The notes under the pieces were generated by a model, which saw nothing but the letters and a program-made list of their open reading frames with translations, was not told where the DNA came from and ran no database searches. From assembly GCF_020171745.1 (NCBI RefSeq), contig NZ_JAIVAH010000032.1, positions 1 through 64,000 of the forward strand: a stretch of 64,000 nucleotides of DNA. The letters are read 5' to 3'. Shown here in pieces: positions 1 to 8,863 of the stretch. Origin of the DNA: Prescottella equi (GTDB lineage: Bacteria > Actinomycetota > Actinomycetes > Mycobacteriales > Mycobacteriaceae). A program made the translations under genes and the position numbers. How positions within the stretch are numbered: position 1 is the stretch's first letter; each line of letters opens with the position of its first letter.

Positions 1-31
1 TCGTTGCAGACGGACGAAAGGATCGTGTCTC

Positions 32-667
32 GTGGACCTCGAAACCGCTCTCACGACGACCCGGACGGTCCGCAAGCGCCTCGACTTCTCCCGGCCCGTG
101 CCGCGCGAACTGATCGACGAGTGCCTGCGGCTGGCACTGCAGGCGCCCAACGGCTCCAATCGCCAACTGTGGCACTGGGTGATCGTCGACGATCCCACCG
201 TCCGAGCACAGGTCGCCGACCTCTACCGCGAGGGTCTCGCCGAGGCGATGACGCGGACGAACATGCGCAATCCCGATCCCGCGCAGTCCGGCCGGATCCG
301 GCCGTCCGTCGAGTACCTCGGCGAACACCTGCACGAGGTCCCGGCTCTCGCCATCCCGGTACTGAAGGACGATGCCCGCGGGATGGAGGTCTTCATGCAG
401 GCCAGCCGCTGGGGCTCCGTCATCCCCGCGGTGTGGAGTTTCATGCTCGCGCTGCGGGCCCGCGGGCTCGGCTCGGCGTGGACGACCGTGCACCTGTTGC
501 GCGAGCGTGAGATTGCCGACCTGCTCGGCATCCCGGACGGCTACACCCAGGTGGGCCTGTTCCCCGTCGCATACACGCTCGGCACCGACTTCAAGCCCGC
601 GTCGCGTCGCCCCGTCGACGAGGTGCGTAGCTGGAACCGCTTCGTCGAGGTGCCGTCGGCCGGCTAA
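32..667 (+). CDS. Nitroreductase family protein
   Basis: Predicted FMN-dependent NAD(P)H oxidoreductase of 211 residues, a usual length for the nitroreductase fold. The N-terminus has the typical Thr-Arg-Thr-Val-Arg-Lys phosphate-binding segment (residues 10-15) and the A-P-N-G-S-N-R-Q motif (about 39-46) that contacts FMN. The C-terminal half has the G-L-G-S-A-W-T-T stretch (about 146-153) and the G-L-F-P-V-A-Y motif seen in this family. The GTG start at 32 follows AAAGGA at 17-22. The stop codon overlaps the last codon of the convergent esterase gene by four bases. The substrate cannot be read from the sequence; nitroaromatics, quinones or enals are all possible. Confidence 0.85.
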   Translation: MDLETALTTTRTVRKRLDFSRPVPRELIDECLRLALQAPNGSNRQLWHWVIVDDPTVRAQVADLYREGLAEAMTRTNMRNPDPAQSGRIRPSVEYLGEHLHEVPALAIPVLKDDARGMEVFMQASRWGSVIPAVWSFMLALRARGLGSAWTTVHLLREREIADLLGIPDGYTQVGLFPVAYTLGTDFKPASRRPVDEVRSWNRFVEVPSAG

Positions 668-2232
668 CTGAACCCCATCACCTCGTCGCCCCAGGCCACG
701 CGCATCGCGTGATCGGGATCCGGGACGAGGCTGTCGTGCCCGTCGATCAGCAGGGTCGACCGGGTCTCCTCGCTGTACGGCGCCCAGTGCTTGGAGCCGT
801 CGAGCGCGGCCGGGACACCGTGCCGGGTGAACGCGAGCCAGCGGCGCTGCACACGACCGGACACCTCGACCGCGCTCTTGCGACCGCCCAACCAGAAGGT
901 GGGGTCCGGATTGAGTGTTCCGAAATTGCCGAACACGTACGGCAATTCGGTCGCGTGCGCGGCGCCGACCCGCGCCGCCTTGAGCAGCGGGGTGGCGTGA
1001 TCGAACCGGTACACCCACGTCGGCGAGTGCCGGCTGTGCGCGTCGGCCACCCACAGCGCGGGCATCCGGAAGGCCGCGTCACGCGAAATTGCGAGCACGC
1101 CACGCGGTTTGGCACTGTCCGGGTAGGCGGCGACGATCTCGGCGAGCCGCAGCGGCGAGAGCCCCGGATTGTCCTCGGCGAGACCGGCGAACATCTGCTG
1201 CACCGCCTCCGCGCTGACCGGCAGCAGCGGTGAGCGCATGAACTTGAAGATCGACGCCTCGTCCTTGTTCGACCCGATGATGAGCGGGATCCGATGCGAA
1301 TACCCCTTCTGGAACGCCGCGACCGGGTAGTGCGGAACCAGATCGCGATCGACCACCGGCGCCATCGCGAGCGTGCCCGGCACCTTCGTCGGCACCTCGT
1401 TCACGAGCAGGTCGCCGGCCTTCACCAACTGTTCGACCGGCAGCGCGGCGAGGTCGCCGATCCGGTCCGCGGGCAGGTCCAGGATCTCGAGGAACCGGGC
1501 CGCGACCGACGCGGCACGCTCGGCGCCGTACACCGATGTCGACGGCGGGCTCTGCGCGATCGCGCGGTGGAACAGCCCCTCCGCGCGTGGCACCGTCATC
1601 AGCGTCGTGATGGATCCGCCGCCCGACGATTCACCGAACACCGTCACCTCGCCGGGGTCACCGCCGAACGCCGCGATGTTGTCGCGCACCCACTCGAGCG
1701 CCGCGATCTGGTCCCGCAGGCCGAGATTCGACTCGAACGTCCGGTCCGCGGTCGAGAACGACGACAGATCGAGGAACCCGAGCGTCCCGAGCCGGTAGTT
1801 GAACGTGACCAGGACGACGTCGCCCCGCTCGGCGAGCAACCGGCCGTCGTAGATCGACTGCGCGGACGAGCCCAGGCAGTACGCGCCGCCGTGGATCCAC
1901 ACCATCACCGGGCGGGGCGTGCCGTCCGGGCGCGGCGCCCACACGTTGATCGTCAGGCAGTCCTCGTCGATACGCATCGACGGGTCGAGGGGCACCGAGG
2001 TGTCGTGGCCCTGGGGTGCCATCGCCCCGAACGCGGCCGCGTCGAGCACGTCGGGCCAGCCTTCCGGCGACACCGGGCTGCGGAACCGTAGATCTCCGAT
2101 CGGCGGGGCCGCGTAGGGAATCCCCTTCCAGGCGAAAACCGAACCGTCGGCATACCCGCGGACCGGGCCGGACCGGGTCTCGACCACCAGGCTTCCCGGC
2201 GCCTGCGCCGAGGCGATCTCCACTGCTTCCAT
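664..2232 (-). CDS. Type B carboxylesterase/lipase
   Basis: Alpha/beta-hydrolase of about 522 residues, the usual size of type B carboxylesterases. The nucleophile motif G-E-S-S-G-G has its serine near residue 202, the oxyanion-hole H-G-G-A is near 115-118, the acidic residue is expected in G-S-N-K-D-E, and the catalytic histidine in A-H-A-T-E-L-P-Y. The ATG at 2232 was chosen because GAGGAGG lies about 9 bases upstream; a longer frame starting at 2298 has no such site. No signal peptide is seen, so a cytoplasmic ester hydrolase is likely. It converges on the nitroreductase with overlapping stop codons. Confidence 0.85.
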   Translation of the reverse strand: MEAVEIASAQAPGSLVVETRSGPVRGYADGSVFAWKGIPYAAPPIGDLRFRSPVSPEGWPDVLDAAAFGAMAPQGHDTSVPLDPSMRIDEDCLTINVWAPRPDGTPRPVMVWIHGGAYCLGSSAQSIYDGRLLAERGDVVLVTFNYRLGTLGFLDLSSFSTADRTFESNLGLRDQIAALEWVRDNIAAFGGDPGEVTVFGESSGGGSITTLMTVPRAEGLFHRAIAQSPPSTSVYGAERAASVAARFLEILDLPADRIGDLAALPVEQLVKAGDLLVNEVPTKVPGTLAMAPVVDRDLVPHYPVAAFQKGYSHRIPLIIGSNKDEASIFKFMRSPLLPVSAEAVQQMFAGLAEDNPGLSPLRLAEIVAAYPDSAKPRGVLAISRDAAFRMPALWVADAHSRHSPTWVYRFDHATPLLKAARVGAAHATELPYVFGNFGTLNPDPTFWLGGRKSAVEVSGRVQRRWLAFTRHGVPAALDGSKHWAPYSEETRSTLLIDGHDSLVPDPDHAMRVAWGDEVMGFS

Positions 2233-2327
2233 CGCGCGGCCCTCCTCACCGTCGGCAGGCCATCGAGCGGGCCTGTCGACCGACTGCCAAGGTACCAATC
2301 CTCCGGTGCTAAGGTCGGCTCGTTCAC

Positions 2328-2406
2328 TGACACGGGGTGCTCCGCACGGGCGGGGCTGAGATCACACCCGGGAACCTGCATCAGGTAATGCTGACGAAGG
2401 GATGTC
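2328..2406 (+). promoter_or_regulatory. TPP riboswitch (THI element)
   Basis: The stretch holds the hallmark conserved blocks of the thiamine pyrophosphate riboswitch in order: ACACGGGGTGC at 2330-2340, GGGCTGAGAT at about 2353-2362, ACCCGGGAACCTG at about 2366-2378, and CAGGTAATGCTGACGAAGGGA at about 2382-2402. The 3' GAAGGGA lies 7-13 bases before the tenA ATG at 2413, so aptamer folding can hide the ribosome binding site. Control at translation initiation is therefore likely, as is common in actinobacteria. It fits the tenA and ABC importer genes that follow. Confidence 0.95.
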
Positions 2407-2412
2407 ACGGCG

Positions 2413-3144
2413 ATGACCACGCCTGTCCACGACACATCTGTCCATTCCGCCGCCTCCGACGGCGCGCGTTTCACCGATCTGCTCTGGGACCGCACCACGG
2501 TCCTGCGCGCCGCGATCGACGACATGGAGTTCCTGCGCCGACTCGGCGACGGCACGCTGCCGCTCGACGTGTTCCGCACGTACATCGAGCAGGATTCGCT
2601 CTACCTCGCCGAATACGCCAAGGCCCTGGCGCTGCTGGCGGCGAAGGCACCGGATCCGCAGACCGCCGCCTTCTGGGCGACGTCGGCCGCGACGGCCGCC
2701 GTCGTCGAGACCGAACTGCACGAGGGCCTCCTGAGCAGCGGCGCACTGCCCGAGCAGACGGGTGCGCCCGAGCACTCGCCGGCCTGCCTGGGGTACGTGT
2801 CCTATCTGACCGCAACCGCGTCCACCGAGTCGTACCCGGTGGCGGCCGCGGCGGTCCTGCCGTGCTTCTGGATCTACGCCGAGGTGGGACGCCGCCTGGC
2901 CGCCGACGCCCACGAGGTGCTCGCCGCCGACCCGTCCCACCCCTACGCGCAGTGGGTCACCACGTACGACGACCCGGCGTTCCACGAGTCCGTGGCAACC
3001 GCCCGCCGTCTGGTCGACGCGGCCGCCGATGCCGCGACCGCGGAGCAGCGCGAGGCCATGGTCCGCGCGTTCGTCGTCGCGACCCGGTACGAGTTCATGT
3101 TCTGGGACACCGCCCTGAACCCGCAGCCCTGGCCCGCGTCGTGA
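2413..3144 (+). CDS. tenA: TenA family aminopyrimidine aminohydrolase / thiaminase II
   Basis: All-helical TenA/THI-4 family protein, 243 residues. Residues matching the B. subtilis active site are visible: Asp61 in E-Q-D-S-L-Y, the nucleophile Cys151 in L-P-C-F-W-I-Y, and Glu227 in R-Y-E-F-M-F-W-D. The family hydrolyses aminomethylpyrimidine from degraded thiamine to hydroxymethylpyrimidine (HMP) for salvage. It is the first gene after the TPP riboswitch. Its stop codon overlaps the GTG start of the next gene (GTGA), so the operon is probably translationally coupled. Confidence 0.93.
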   Translation: MTTPVHDTSVHSAASDGARFTDLLWDRTTVLRAAIDDMEFLRRLGDGTLPLDVFRTYIEQDSLYLAEYAKALALLAAKAPDPQTAAFWATSAATAAVVETELHEGLLSSGALPEQTGAPEHSPACLGYVSYLTATASTESYPVAAAAVLPCFWIYAEVGRRLAADAHEVLAADPSHPYAQWVTTYDDPAFHESVATARRLVDAAADAATAEQREAMVRAFVVATRYEFMFWDTALNPQPWPAS

Positions 3145-4169
3145 CGTCGGTGTCGCGGCTGCGCCGCGTCCTGGCCACGTCGGCGATCGTTGCGTCCGCG
3201 ATGAGCATCCTCACCGGGTGCGGGAGTTCCGACAGTTCCGGGGACACCATCCGGTTCGCGCTCGACTGGACGCCGAACACCAACCACACCGGGCTGTACG
3301 TCGCGCTGCAGGAGGGCTTCTTCGCGGACGCGGGCCTGAACGTCGAAGTGCTGCCGTACAACAACACGTCACCGGACACTCTCGTCGACGCCGGCAACGC
3401 CGAGTTCGGCACCAGTTTCCAGGATGCGGCCACGTTCTCCCGCGCCGCGGGCGCGCAGACCGTCTCCGTCCTCGCACCGCTGCAGCACTGGGCGACGGGC
3501 ATCGGGGTCAAGGCCGATCGCGCCGACCTCGCGAGCCCCAAGGACCTCGACGGCAAGACCTACGCCGGCTTCGGCGACCCCGGCGAGAAGGAGACTCTCC
3601 GCCAGGTGATCCGGAACGACGGCGGCACAGGCAATTTCGAGACGGTCGTGCTGGGCACCTCCGCTTACGAGGCGGTGTACGGCGGGCAGGCCGACTTCAC
3701 GGTGTCCTACTTCGCGTGGGAGGGCATCGAGGCGGCTCGGCGCGGCACCCCGATGCGCTACTTCCACTACACCGACTTCGGGTTCCCGGACGCCTACGCG
3801 ATCGTCGTGAACGGCAACGAGAAGTGGCTCGCCGAGCACCCCGAGCAGGCGCGCAAGTTCGTGCAGGCGCTGCAGCGCGGCTACCAGGTGGCCGCCGACG
3901 ATCCGGACCGCGGCGCCAAGGCGCTGATCGATGCCAACCCGGGCGTGTTCAGCGACGAGGAGTTGGTCGTCGAGAGCCAGCGGATGCTGGCGGCGGACTA
4001 CATGAAGGACGCCTCGGGACGCGTCGGGACGCAGACGCGGGAGCAGTGGGCGGGCTACTCCGGGTTCCTGTACGAGCACGGGCTGCTGGCCGGCCCCGAC
4101 GGCAAACCGCTGACCGCCGAACCGGATTGGTCGACCTACTTCACCGATGAGTACCTCGCGACTCCGTAG
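3141..4169 (+). CDS. ThiY-like substrate-binding lipoprotein (NMT1/THI5-like)
   Basis: Periplasmic-type solute-binding protein of about 342 residues in the NMT1/THI5-like family. After a short hydrophobic leader, the lipobox L-T-G-C puts the lipidated cysteine at about residue 27. The mature start F-A-L-D-W-T-P-N-T-N-H-T-G is the classic opening of pyrimidine-precursor binding proteins such as ThiY. The frame is open much further upstream, but the GTG at 3141 overlaps the tenA stop as GTGA and places the signal peptide correctly. Expected ligand: a formylaminopyrimidine or HMP. The function is inferred from family and riboswitch context. Confidence 0.9.
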   Translation: MTSVSRLRRVLATSAIVASAMSILTGCGSSDSSGDTIRFALDWTPNTNHTGLYVALQEGFFADAGLNVEVLPYNNTSPDTLVDAGNAEFGTSFQDAATFSRAAGAQTVSVLAPLQHWATGIGVKADRADLASPKDLDGKTYAGFGDPGEKETLRQVIRNDGGTGNFETVVLGTSAYEAVYGGQADFTVSYFAWEGIEAARRGTPMRYFHYTDFGFPDAYAIVVNGNEKWLAEHPEQARKFVQALQRGYQVAADDPDRGAKALIDANPGVFSDEELVVESQRMLAADYMKDASGRVGTQTREQWAGYSGFLYEHGLLAGPDGKPLTAEPDWSTYFTDEYLATP

Positions 4170-4962
4170 ACGCGACGCGACGACCACCGCCGGCCCGGTA
4201 CGCCGACTGCTGCCGGCGGTGGTCGTCGCGATCGCGCTCGTCGCCGCCTGGCAGGTCTACGTGGCGGCCAGCGGGATCCGCCCGCAGGTGCTGCCGTCGC
4301 CGGGACGCGTGCTCGAGCAGGGCTGGGCGCACCGCGACGACATCGCCGTGCACGCCTGGGCGACGCTGCAGGTGACGCTGATCGGGTTCGCGGTGTCGCT
4401 GGTCGTGGCGTGGATACTCGCGATCCTCGTCGACTTCTCCCCCTGGCTGCGAAGAGCTTTCGTGCCGCTGTTCGTGGTGTCGCAGACCCTGCCGATCATC
4501 GCGATCGCACCGCTGATGATCATCTGGTTCGGTTTCGGCCTACTGCCCAAGGTGCTGGTGATCGCCCTCGCGACGTTCTTCCCGATGGCGATCGGACTGA
4601 TCGAGGGGTTCGCGTCGGCCGACCGCGAGGCCGGCGCGCTGCTGCGCAGCATGGGCGCCTCGCGGTGGCAGCAGTTCCGGTACGTGCGGCTGCCGTCGGC
4701 CCTCCCCCGCTTCTTCACGGCGCTGCGCATCGGCGTGACCTACGCGGTCGTCGGCGCCGTGTTCGCCGAGTACGTCGGCGCGAGCAAGGGACTCGGCATC
4801 TACATGAGCGTGCAGAAGAACTCGTTCCGCACCGACCTGGTGCTCGCAGCCGTCGTGGTGACCGCGGCGATCAGCGTCGCGCTGTACCTGTGCACGTTCG
4901 CGATCGAACGGGTCGTCGCGCCCTGGATCCAGCAGCCCGGCCGGGAGGACCGTCGTGGGTGA
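4147..4962 (+). CDS. ThiX-like ABC transporter permease
   Basis: Membrane component of 271 residues with about six hydrophobic segments. The BPD-transporter coupling loop lies around residues 155-180, with E-G-F-A-S-A-D-R-E-A-G-A-L-L before the L-R-S-M-G-A-S family signature. It overlaps the binding-protein gene by 23 bases and is followed after an 8-base overlap by the ATPase, so the three form one importer. The N-terminus is Arg-rich before the first membrane helix. It resembles the NitT/TauT and ThiX branch. Confidence 0.9.
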   Translation: MSTSRLRRRDATTTAGPVRRLLPAVVVAIALVAAWQVYVAASGIRPQVLPSPGRVLEQGWAHRDDIAVHAWATLQVTLIGFAVSLVVAWILAILVDFSPWLRRAFVPLFVVSQTLPIIAIAPLMIIWFGFGLLPKVLVIALATFFPMAIGLIEGFASADREAGALLRSMGASRWQQFRYVRLPSALPRFFTALRIGVTYAVVGAVFAEYVGASKGLGIYMSVQKNSFRTDLVLAAVVVTAAISVALYLCTFAIERVVAPWIQQPGREDRRG

Positions 4963-5716
4963 GTCTCCGGTCGTCGAACTGTCCGCCGTCACCAAGTCGT
5001 TCGGCAACAGACAGGTGCTCGACGGCATCGATCTCGCGGTGCGTCCGGGCGAGTTCGTGTCGGTGATCGGTCCGAGCGGGTGCGGCAAGAGCACCGTGTT
5101 CGGGATCGTCGCCGGTCTCGACTCCCCGGACTCCGGATCGGTGTCGGCACCCACGTGCGCGCACATGCCCCAGAAGGACCTGTTGTTCCCGTGGCGGTCG
5201 GTGCTCGACAACACCACGCTCGGGCTCGAGGTCCAGCGGATCCCGAAGCAGCAGGCCCGCGCCCGAGCGGCGGAACTGTTCCCGCGATTCGGACTCGCGG
5301 GCTTCGAGGACGCGCGGCCGCATCAGCTGTCGGGCGGCATGCGGCAGCGCGCCGCGTTGCTGCGCACCGTGGTCCAGGACCGCTCCGTCCTGCTGCTGGA
5401 CGAGCCGTTCGGGGCACTGGACTCGCTCACCCGCACCGAGATGCAGACCTGGCTGCAGGACGTGTGGCAGCAGTATCGCTGGACCGTCCTGATGATCACC
5501 CACGACGTCCGGGAGGCGGTGTTCCTGTCCGACCGGGTGATCGTGCTGTCCGCCCGCCCCGCGGCGGTGCGCCGTGAGGTGGTCGTGGATCTGCCGCGTC
5601 CGCGGGAACTGCCGATCGTGACGTCGCCGGAGTTCGCCGCGATCGAGCGCGAACTCATCGAGGTCCTGCACGAGGAGTCCCGGCGGGCACTCGCGGAGCA
5701 GGAGTCCGCCGACTGA
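4955..5716 (+). CDS. ThiZ-like ABC transporter ATP-binding protein
   Basis: ATPase of 253 residues. Walker A is G-P-S-G-C-G-K-S-T (about residues 40-48), the Q-loop is in H-M-P-Q-K-D, the signature is L-S-G-G-M-R-Q-R, and Walker B is V-L-L-L-D-E-P-F-G-A-L-D, followed by the H-loop T-H-D. The GTG at 4955 is preceded by GGGAGGA at 4942-4948. It is the last gene of the riboswitch operon tenA-SBP-permease-ATPase. It powers import of the pyrimidine moiety that TenA processes. Confidence 0.92.
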   Translation: MGESPVVELSAVTKSFGNRQVLDGIDLAVRPGEFVSVIGPSGCGKSTVFGIVAGLDSPDSGSVSAPTCAHMPQKDLLFPWRSVLDNTTLGLEVQRIPKQQARARAAELFPRFGLAGFEDARPHQLSGGMRQRAALLRTVVQDRSVLLLDEPFGALDSLTRTEMQTWLQDVWQQYRWTVLMITHDVREAVFLSDRVIVLSARPAAVRREVVVDLPRPRELPIVTSPEFAAIERELIEVLHEESRRALAEQESAD

Positions 5717-5931
5717 TCGGGTACCGAACGGTCCCCACCTTCGCCTGACAAAATCTCTTGCTATCAAGGGAACTGGTCGGTTCATGCGCAATCGAGATGT
5801 CTGACGCAAAACCCTCGACGGATCGAGACTTCCTCGTTACTCTTCTGTTATGGCGCACGGATGAGGCACCGCCTCCCGCGCCGATTCTCACCTTCATATT
5901 CCGGGTGTTCCCACCCGACAGGAAGTTCACG

Positions 5932-6633
5932 ATGACGAAACGCGCTCTGCTCACCGCCCTCGCCACGTTCGCCGCACTCGCGCCGGCATTGGCGCTCGCC
6001 CCCACCGCATCGGCGGCGACCGCGACGGGCACGGTCTCGAACGGCATCGGCTGGACGGCCAAGCCGGATGCCGGACCGTCGAACCCGATGGCGAACCAGG
6101 AGTACTGCACGCTCGGCGCGGTCGGCACCGACACACTCGGCAACAAGATCGCGATCTCCGCGGGGCACTGCGTGTCGGCGGCCGCGGGCGGTGCGACCGA
6201 GTACCCGGACGGGTCGACGGTGTACCGCTTCGGTCCGTCCGGCACGGGCGATCCGATCGGCACCATCGCGTACCGCAACCCGAGCATCGACTACGTGGTG
6301 ATCCGGCTGAACCCGGACGCGGTCCTCTCGTCGAACGGTCCGGAGGCCCGGATCGACAGCATCGGGCCGTCGAACCCCGACGGCATGCTGTGCAAGGCCG
6401 GGGTGCGGACGGGCCTCACCTGCGGGCCGATCTACGGGCAGGAGGCGATGCGGATCAACTCGTTCGTCACCGCCAACGGCGGCGACTCGGGCGGGCCCGC
6501 GTTCGTCAACGGCTCACAGCTGGTGGGCATGACCCGGGGCCCGTTCGAGTTCATCGACATCGGCGCGGTCCTGGGCAGCATCGAAGCCCAGGCGAACCCG
6601 GTCGGCAAGGGCTTCACCGTCACCGACAACTGA
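5932..6633 (+). CDS. Secreted trypsin-like serine protease (S1 family)
   Basis: Predicted exported protease of 233 residues. A Sec signal peptide spans residues 1 to about 28 (M-T-K-R, hydrophobic core, A-S-A cleavage site). The triad is readable: His79 in S-A-G-H-C, Asp120 in S-I-D-Y-V-V, Ser186 in G-G-D-S-G-G-P. Two disulfides are likely (Cys59-Cys80, Cys154-Cys164). The ATG at 5932 is preceded by AGGAAG; a longer frame from 5758 would bury the signal peptide. The 215-base gap upstream (5717-5931) shows no gene and presumably holds its promoter. The protein is short and streptogrisin-like, with little or no propeptide visible. Confidence 0.88.
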   Translation: MTKRALLTALATFAALAPALALAPTASAATATGTVSNGIGWTAKPDAGPSNPMANQEYCTLGAVGTDTLGNKIAISAGHCVSAAAGGATEYPDGSTVYRFGPSGTGDPIGTIAYRNPSIDYVVIRLNPDAVLSSNGPEARIDSIGPSNPDGMLCKAGVRTGLTCGPIYGQEAMRINSFVTANGGDSGGPAFVNGSQLVGMTRGPFEFIDIGAVLGSIEAQANPVGKGFTVTDN

Positions 6634-6659
6634 TCCGCCGAACGAATACTTGAAACACC

Positions 6660-6697
6660 ACGCGCCCCGCCGCCGGGAAACCGGCAGCGGGGCGCGT
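6660..6697. terminator. Bidirectional terminator hairpin
   Basis: An 11-bp perfect stem (A-CGCGCCCCGC against GCGGGGCGCGT), then a C/A mismatch, then a 5-bp stem GCCGG/CCGGC closed by a GAAA tetraloop. It lies between the convergent protease (ends 6633) and KstD-like gene (ends 6712), so it can serve both strands. Confidence 0.85.
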
Positions 6698-6711
6698 GTG
6701 TGCGGTACGGC

Positions 6712-8250
6712 CTACTTGCCGGCGATGTTCATCGCGGCGATGTGGCTGAACAGCATGGAGGTGCCGATCGGGTTGCCGCCACCCGGGTAGGTGGTGCCGC
6801 TCGGGGCCGCCATGGTGTTGCCGGCCGCGTACAGACCCGCGATCGGGTTGCCCGAGGTGTCGAGCACGCGCGCCGCGGTGTCGGTGCGCAGACCGCCCTT
6901 GGTGCCGAGGTCGGAGATGCCGAACGCAGCAGCGTGGAACGGACCCTGCTCGATCGAGATGAGCGCCGGGCCGCCGCCGGTGAAGGCACGGTCGTACGCC
7001 TCCTCGCCGCGACCGAAGTCCTCGTCGACGTCGTTGGCCGCCATCGCATTGAAGCGCTCGACGGTCGCCAGCAGGTTGTCGGCCGGGATGCCGATCTTCG
7101 CGGCCAGCTCCTCGAGGGTGTCGGCCGTGTGCCACAGACCGGCGTCGACGTACTTCTCGGTCTCGACCATCGAGACGTTGGTGGCCGCGATCGGCGGGCG
7201 CGGACCCTGCTTGTCGTCGTAGATCATCCAGTACGGCAGCGTGACCGAGCCGTCCTCCATGCCCGCGATGATGTCGCGGCCGAGGCGGTCGTAGGGCGCG
7301 TACTCGTTGACGAAGCGCTTGCCGTCCTGGTTGACGAAGATGCCGCCGGTGAAGCACAGCGCGAACGCCGAGCGTCCGTCCGGATGCGTCAGACCGGGCG
7401 ACCACCACGCCTCGCCCATCAGGTCGGTGTCGGCGCCGACGGCGATACCGGCCTGGTGCGCCTGGCCGATGTTGCCCCACGGACCCATGGTGTCGCGGGC
7501 GGCACCCGGGACGCCGTACTTCTGGCGCAGCTCGTCGTTGCCCTCGAAGCCACCGGCCGCCAGGATGACACCCTTGCGGGCGCGGATCGCGACCTTCTCG
7601 CCGTCACGCTCGACGATGGCACCGGCGACGGCGCCGTCCTCGACGACCAGCTCGACGAGCGGGCTGTTGAGGTTCAGCTTGGCGTTCGGGTAGTTGCCGA
7701 GCGCCTTGAGGAAACGACCGATCAGCGCGCGGCCACCGATCAGCATCTCGGGCAGGTCCGCACCGATGCGGTCGAAGTCCAGCGGACCGCGAACCAGCTT
7801 GTGCAGCTCACCGACCTCGGAGATCGGCAGCGGCGTCGGCATCGTGTGGCGCTGGCCGTCGTTGCGAGCCTTGGTCACCTTGCCGTAGTAGTCGGGCCAC
7901 GGCAGCATCTCGAACTTGAGGTTCTCGTCCTGCTCGAGGTACTCGACCAGCGGTGCGCCGCCGCGGACGTAGGTGTCCTGCAGCTCGCGCGGGGTACGGT
8001 CGCCGACAACCGCGTGGTAGTACTCGAGCGCGTCCTCGATCGTGTCGTCGGTGCCGGCACGCAGCAGCACCGGGTTGCACGGGAACCAGAACCCGCCACC
8101 ACCGGAGTACGCGGTGGTACCACCGAACTTGTCCGTCGCCTCGACCAGGATCACGTCCAGGCCCTCGCGAGCCGCGGTGTATGCGCCGGTAACGCCACCG
8201 GCGCCCGACCCGGCCACCAACACGTCACATTCTTCGTTCCAGTTGACCAT
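6712..8250 (-). CDS. kstD: KstD-like 3-ketosteroid delta-1-dehydrogenase (FAD flavoprotein)
   Basis: Flavoprotein of 512 residues, the KstD family length. The FAD dinucleotide motif G-S-G-A-G-G is at residues 14-19 and the A-A-G-G-F segment is near 231-235. Residues matching the catalytic set of Rhodococcus KstD1 (Tyr119, Tyr318, Tyr487, Gly491; numbers from memory) are present: Tyr121/122, Tyr320 in N-E-Y-A-P-Y, Tyr488 and Gly492 in T-T-Y-P-G-G-G. KstD enzymes desaturate the A ring of 3-oxosteroids at C1-C2. ATG at 8250 follows GGAAAGG. It lies downstream of the VOC gene on the same strand. The substrate is inferred; other FAD dehydrogenases of this fold remain possible. Confidence 0.8.
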   Translation of the reverse strand: MVNWNEECDVLVAGSGAGGVTGAYTAAREGLDVILVEATDKFGGTTAYSGGGGFWFPCNPVLLRAGTDDTIEDALEYYHAVVGDRTPRELQDTYVRGGAPLVEYLEQDENLKFEMLPWPDYYGKVTKARNDGQRHTMPTPLPISEVGELHKLVRGPLDFDRIGADLPEMLIGGRALIGRFLKALGNYPNAKLNLNSPLVELVVEDGAVAGAIVERDGEKVAIRARKGVILAAGGFEGNDELRQKYGVPGAARDTMGPWGNIGQAHQAGIAVGADTDLMGEAWWSPGLTHPDGRSAFALCFTGGIFVNQDGKRFVNEYAPYDRLGRDIIAGMEDGSVTLPYWMIYDDKQGPRPPIAATNVSMVETEKYVDAGLWHTADTLEELAAKIGIPADNLLATVERFNAMAANDVDEDFGRGEEAYDRAFTGGGPALISIEQGPFHAAAFGISDLGTKGGLRTDTAARVLDTSGNPIAGLYAAGNTMAAPSGTTYPGGGNPIGTSMLFSHIAAMNIAGK

Positions 8251-8344
8251 CGTTCAGCCTTTCCCGGCGCAGCCGGATTGGGTTCTCCGCCTTGTCGATG
8301 CGGAAGTTGGTTGGGGCCTGCGGCCCCGAGGGAGTGCGACCGGA

Positions 8345-8863
8345 TCAGCCGATCGGGCGCACGGGGTTCGATCCGTCCCAGGTGCGGGCCTGCTCGATGC
8401 CGTAGGCGAGCATCTCGCGCATGCCGGCGCTCTGGATGTACTCGAAGACGACGCCCGGTTGGGCGGGCGAGTGCACGTACGCGACCCGGGTTCCGGGTCC
8501 CTCGGCCGTGAAGAGTTCGGCGAGCCCGCGGCTGCGGGCATCGGCGAGGGAAGCGTCGAGATCGTCGGTGATCCATGCGATGTGATGGGGGCCGACGAGT
8601 GGTTCTCCGGCGTCGTTCGCGTACGGCGAGGGCGTCGACGACGTGATCTGCATGAGCTCGATCTGGAGGTCGCCGGTGTAGCCCATCGCGACGTCCATGC
8701 TCACAACGGTGTCGGCGCCCGCGTAGCGCCCGTTCAGCGTCACGCCGCGGAACACGGTCCACGGCCCGACGCGGGCGTGCGTCACCCAGTGGTCGATGGC
8801 GGCGTCGAGGTCCGCCACGACATAACCCATCTGAACTGCGGGTTCGGGGACCTCGCGACTCAT
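8345..8863 (-). CDS. VOC (glyoxalase/bleomycin-resistance fold) family protein
   Basis: Protein of 172 residues with the paired beta-alpha-beta units of the vicinal oxygen chelate fold. The first unit opens with V-Q-M-G-Y-V-V-A-D-L-D-A-A-I-D-H-W, and a potential metal ligand histidine occurs in P-H-H-I-A-W-I-T-D-D-L-D. Start ATG 8863 has GGAGG directly upstream. The following gene on the strand is the KstD-like enzyme, 94 bases away, so joint transcription and a steroid-related role are possible but unproven. Enzyme activity cannot be assigned. Confidence 0.8.
   Translation of the reverse strand: MSREVPEPAVQMGYVVADLDAAIDHWVTHARVGPWTVFRGVTLNGRYAGADTVVSMDVAMGYTGDLQIELMQITSSTPSPYANDAGEPLVGPHHIAWITDDLDASLADARSRGLAELFTAEGPGTRVAYVHSPAQPGVVFEYIQSAGMREMLAYGIEQARTWDGSNPVRPIG

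Noticed and set aside
5717-5931. A small gene or promoter motif in the gap before the protease
   Set aside because: No ORF with a ribosome binding site and no convincing -35/-10 pair were seen; only a weak hairpin near 5718-5736 follows the ABC operon.
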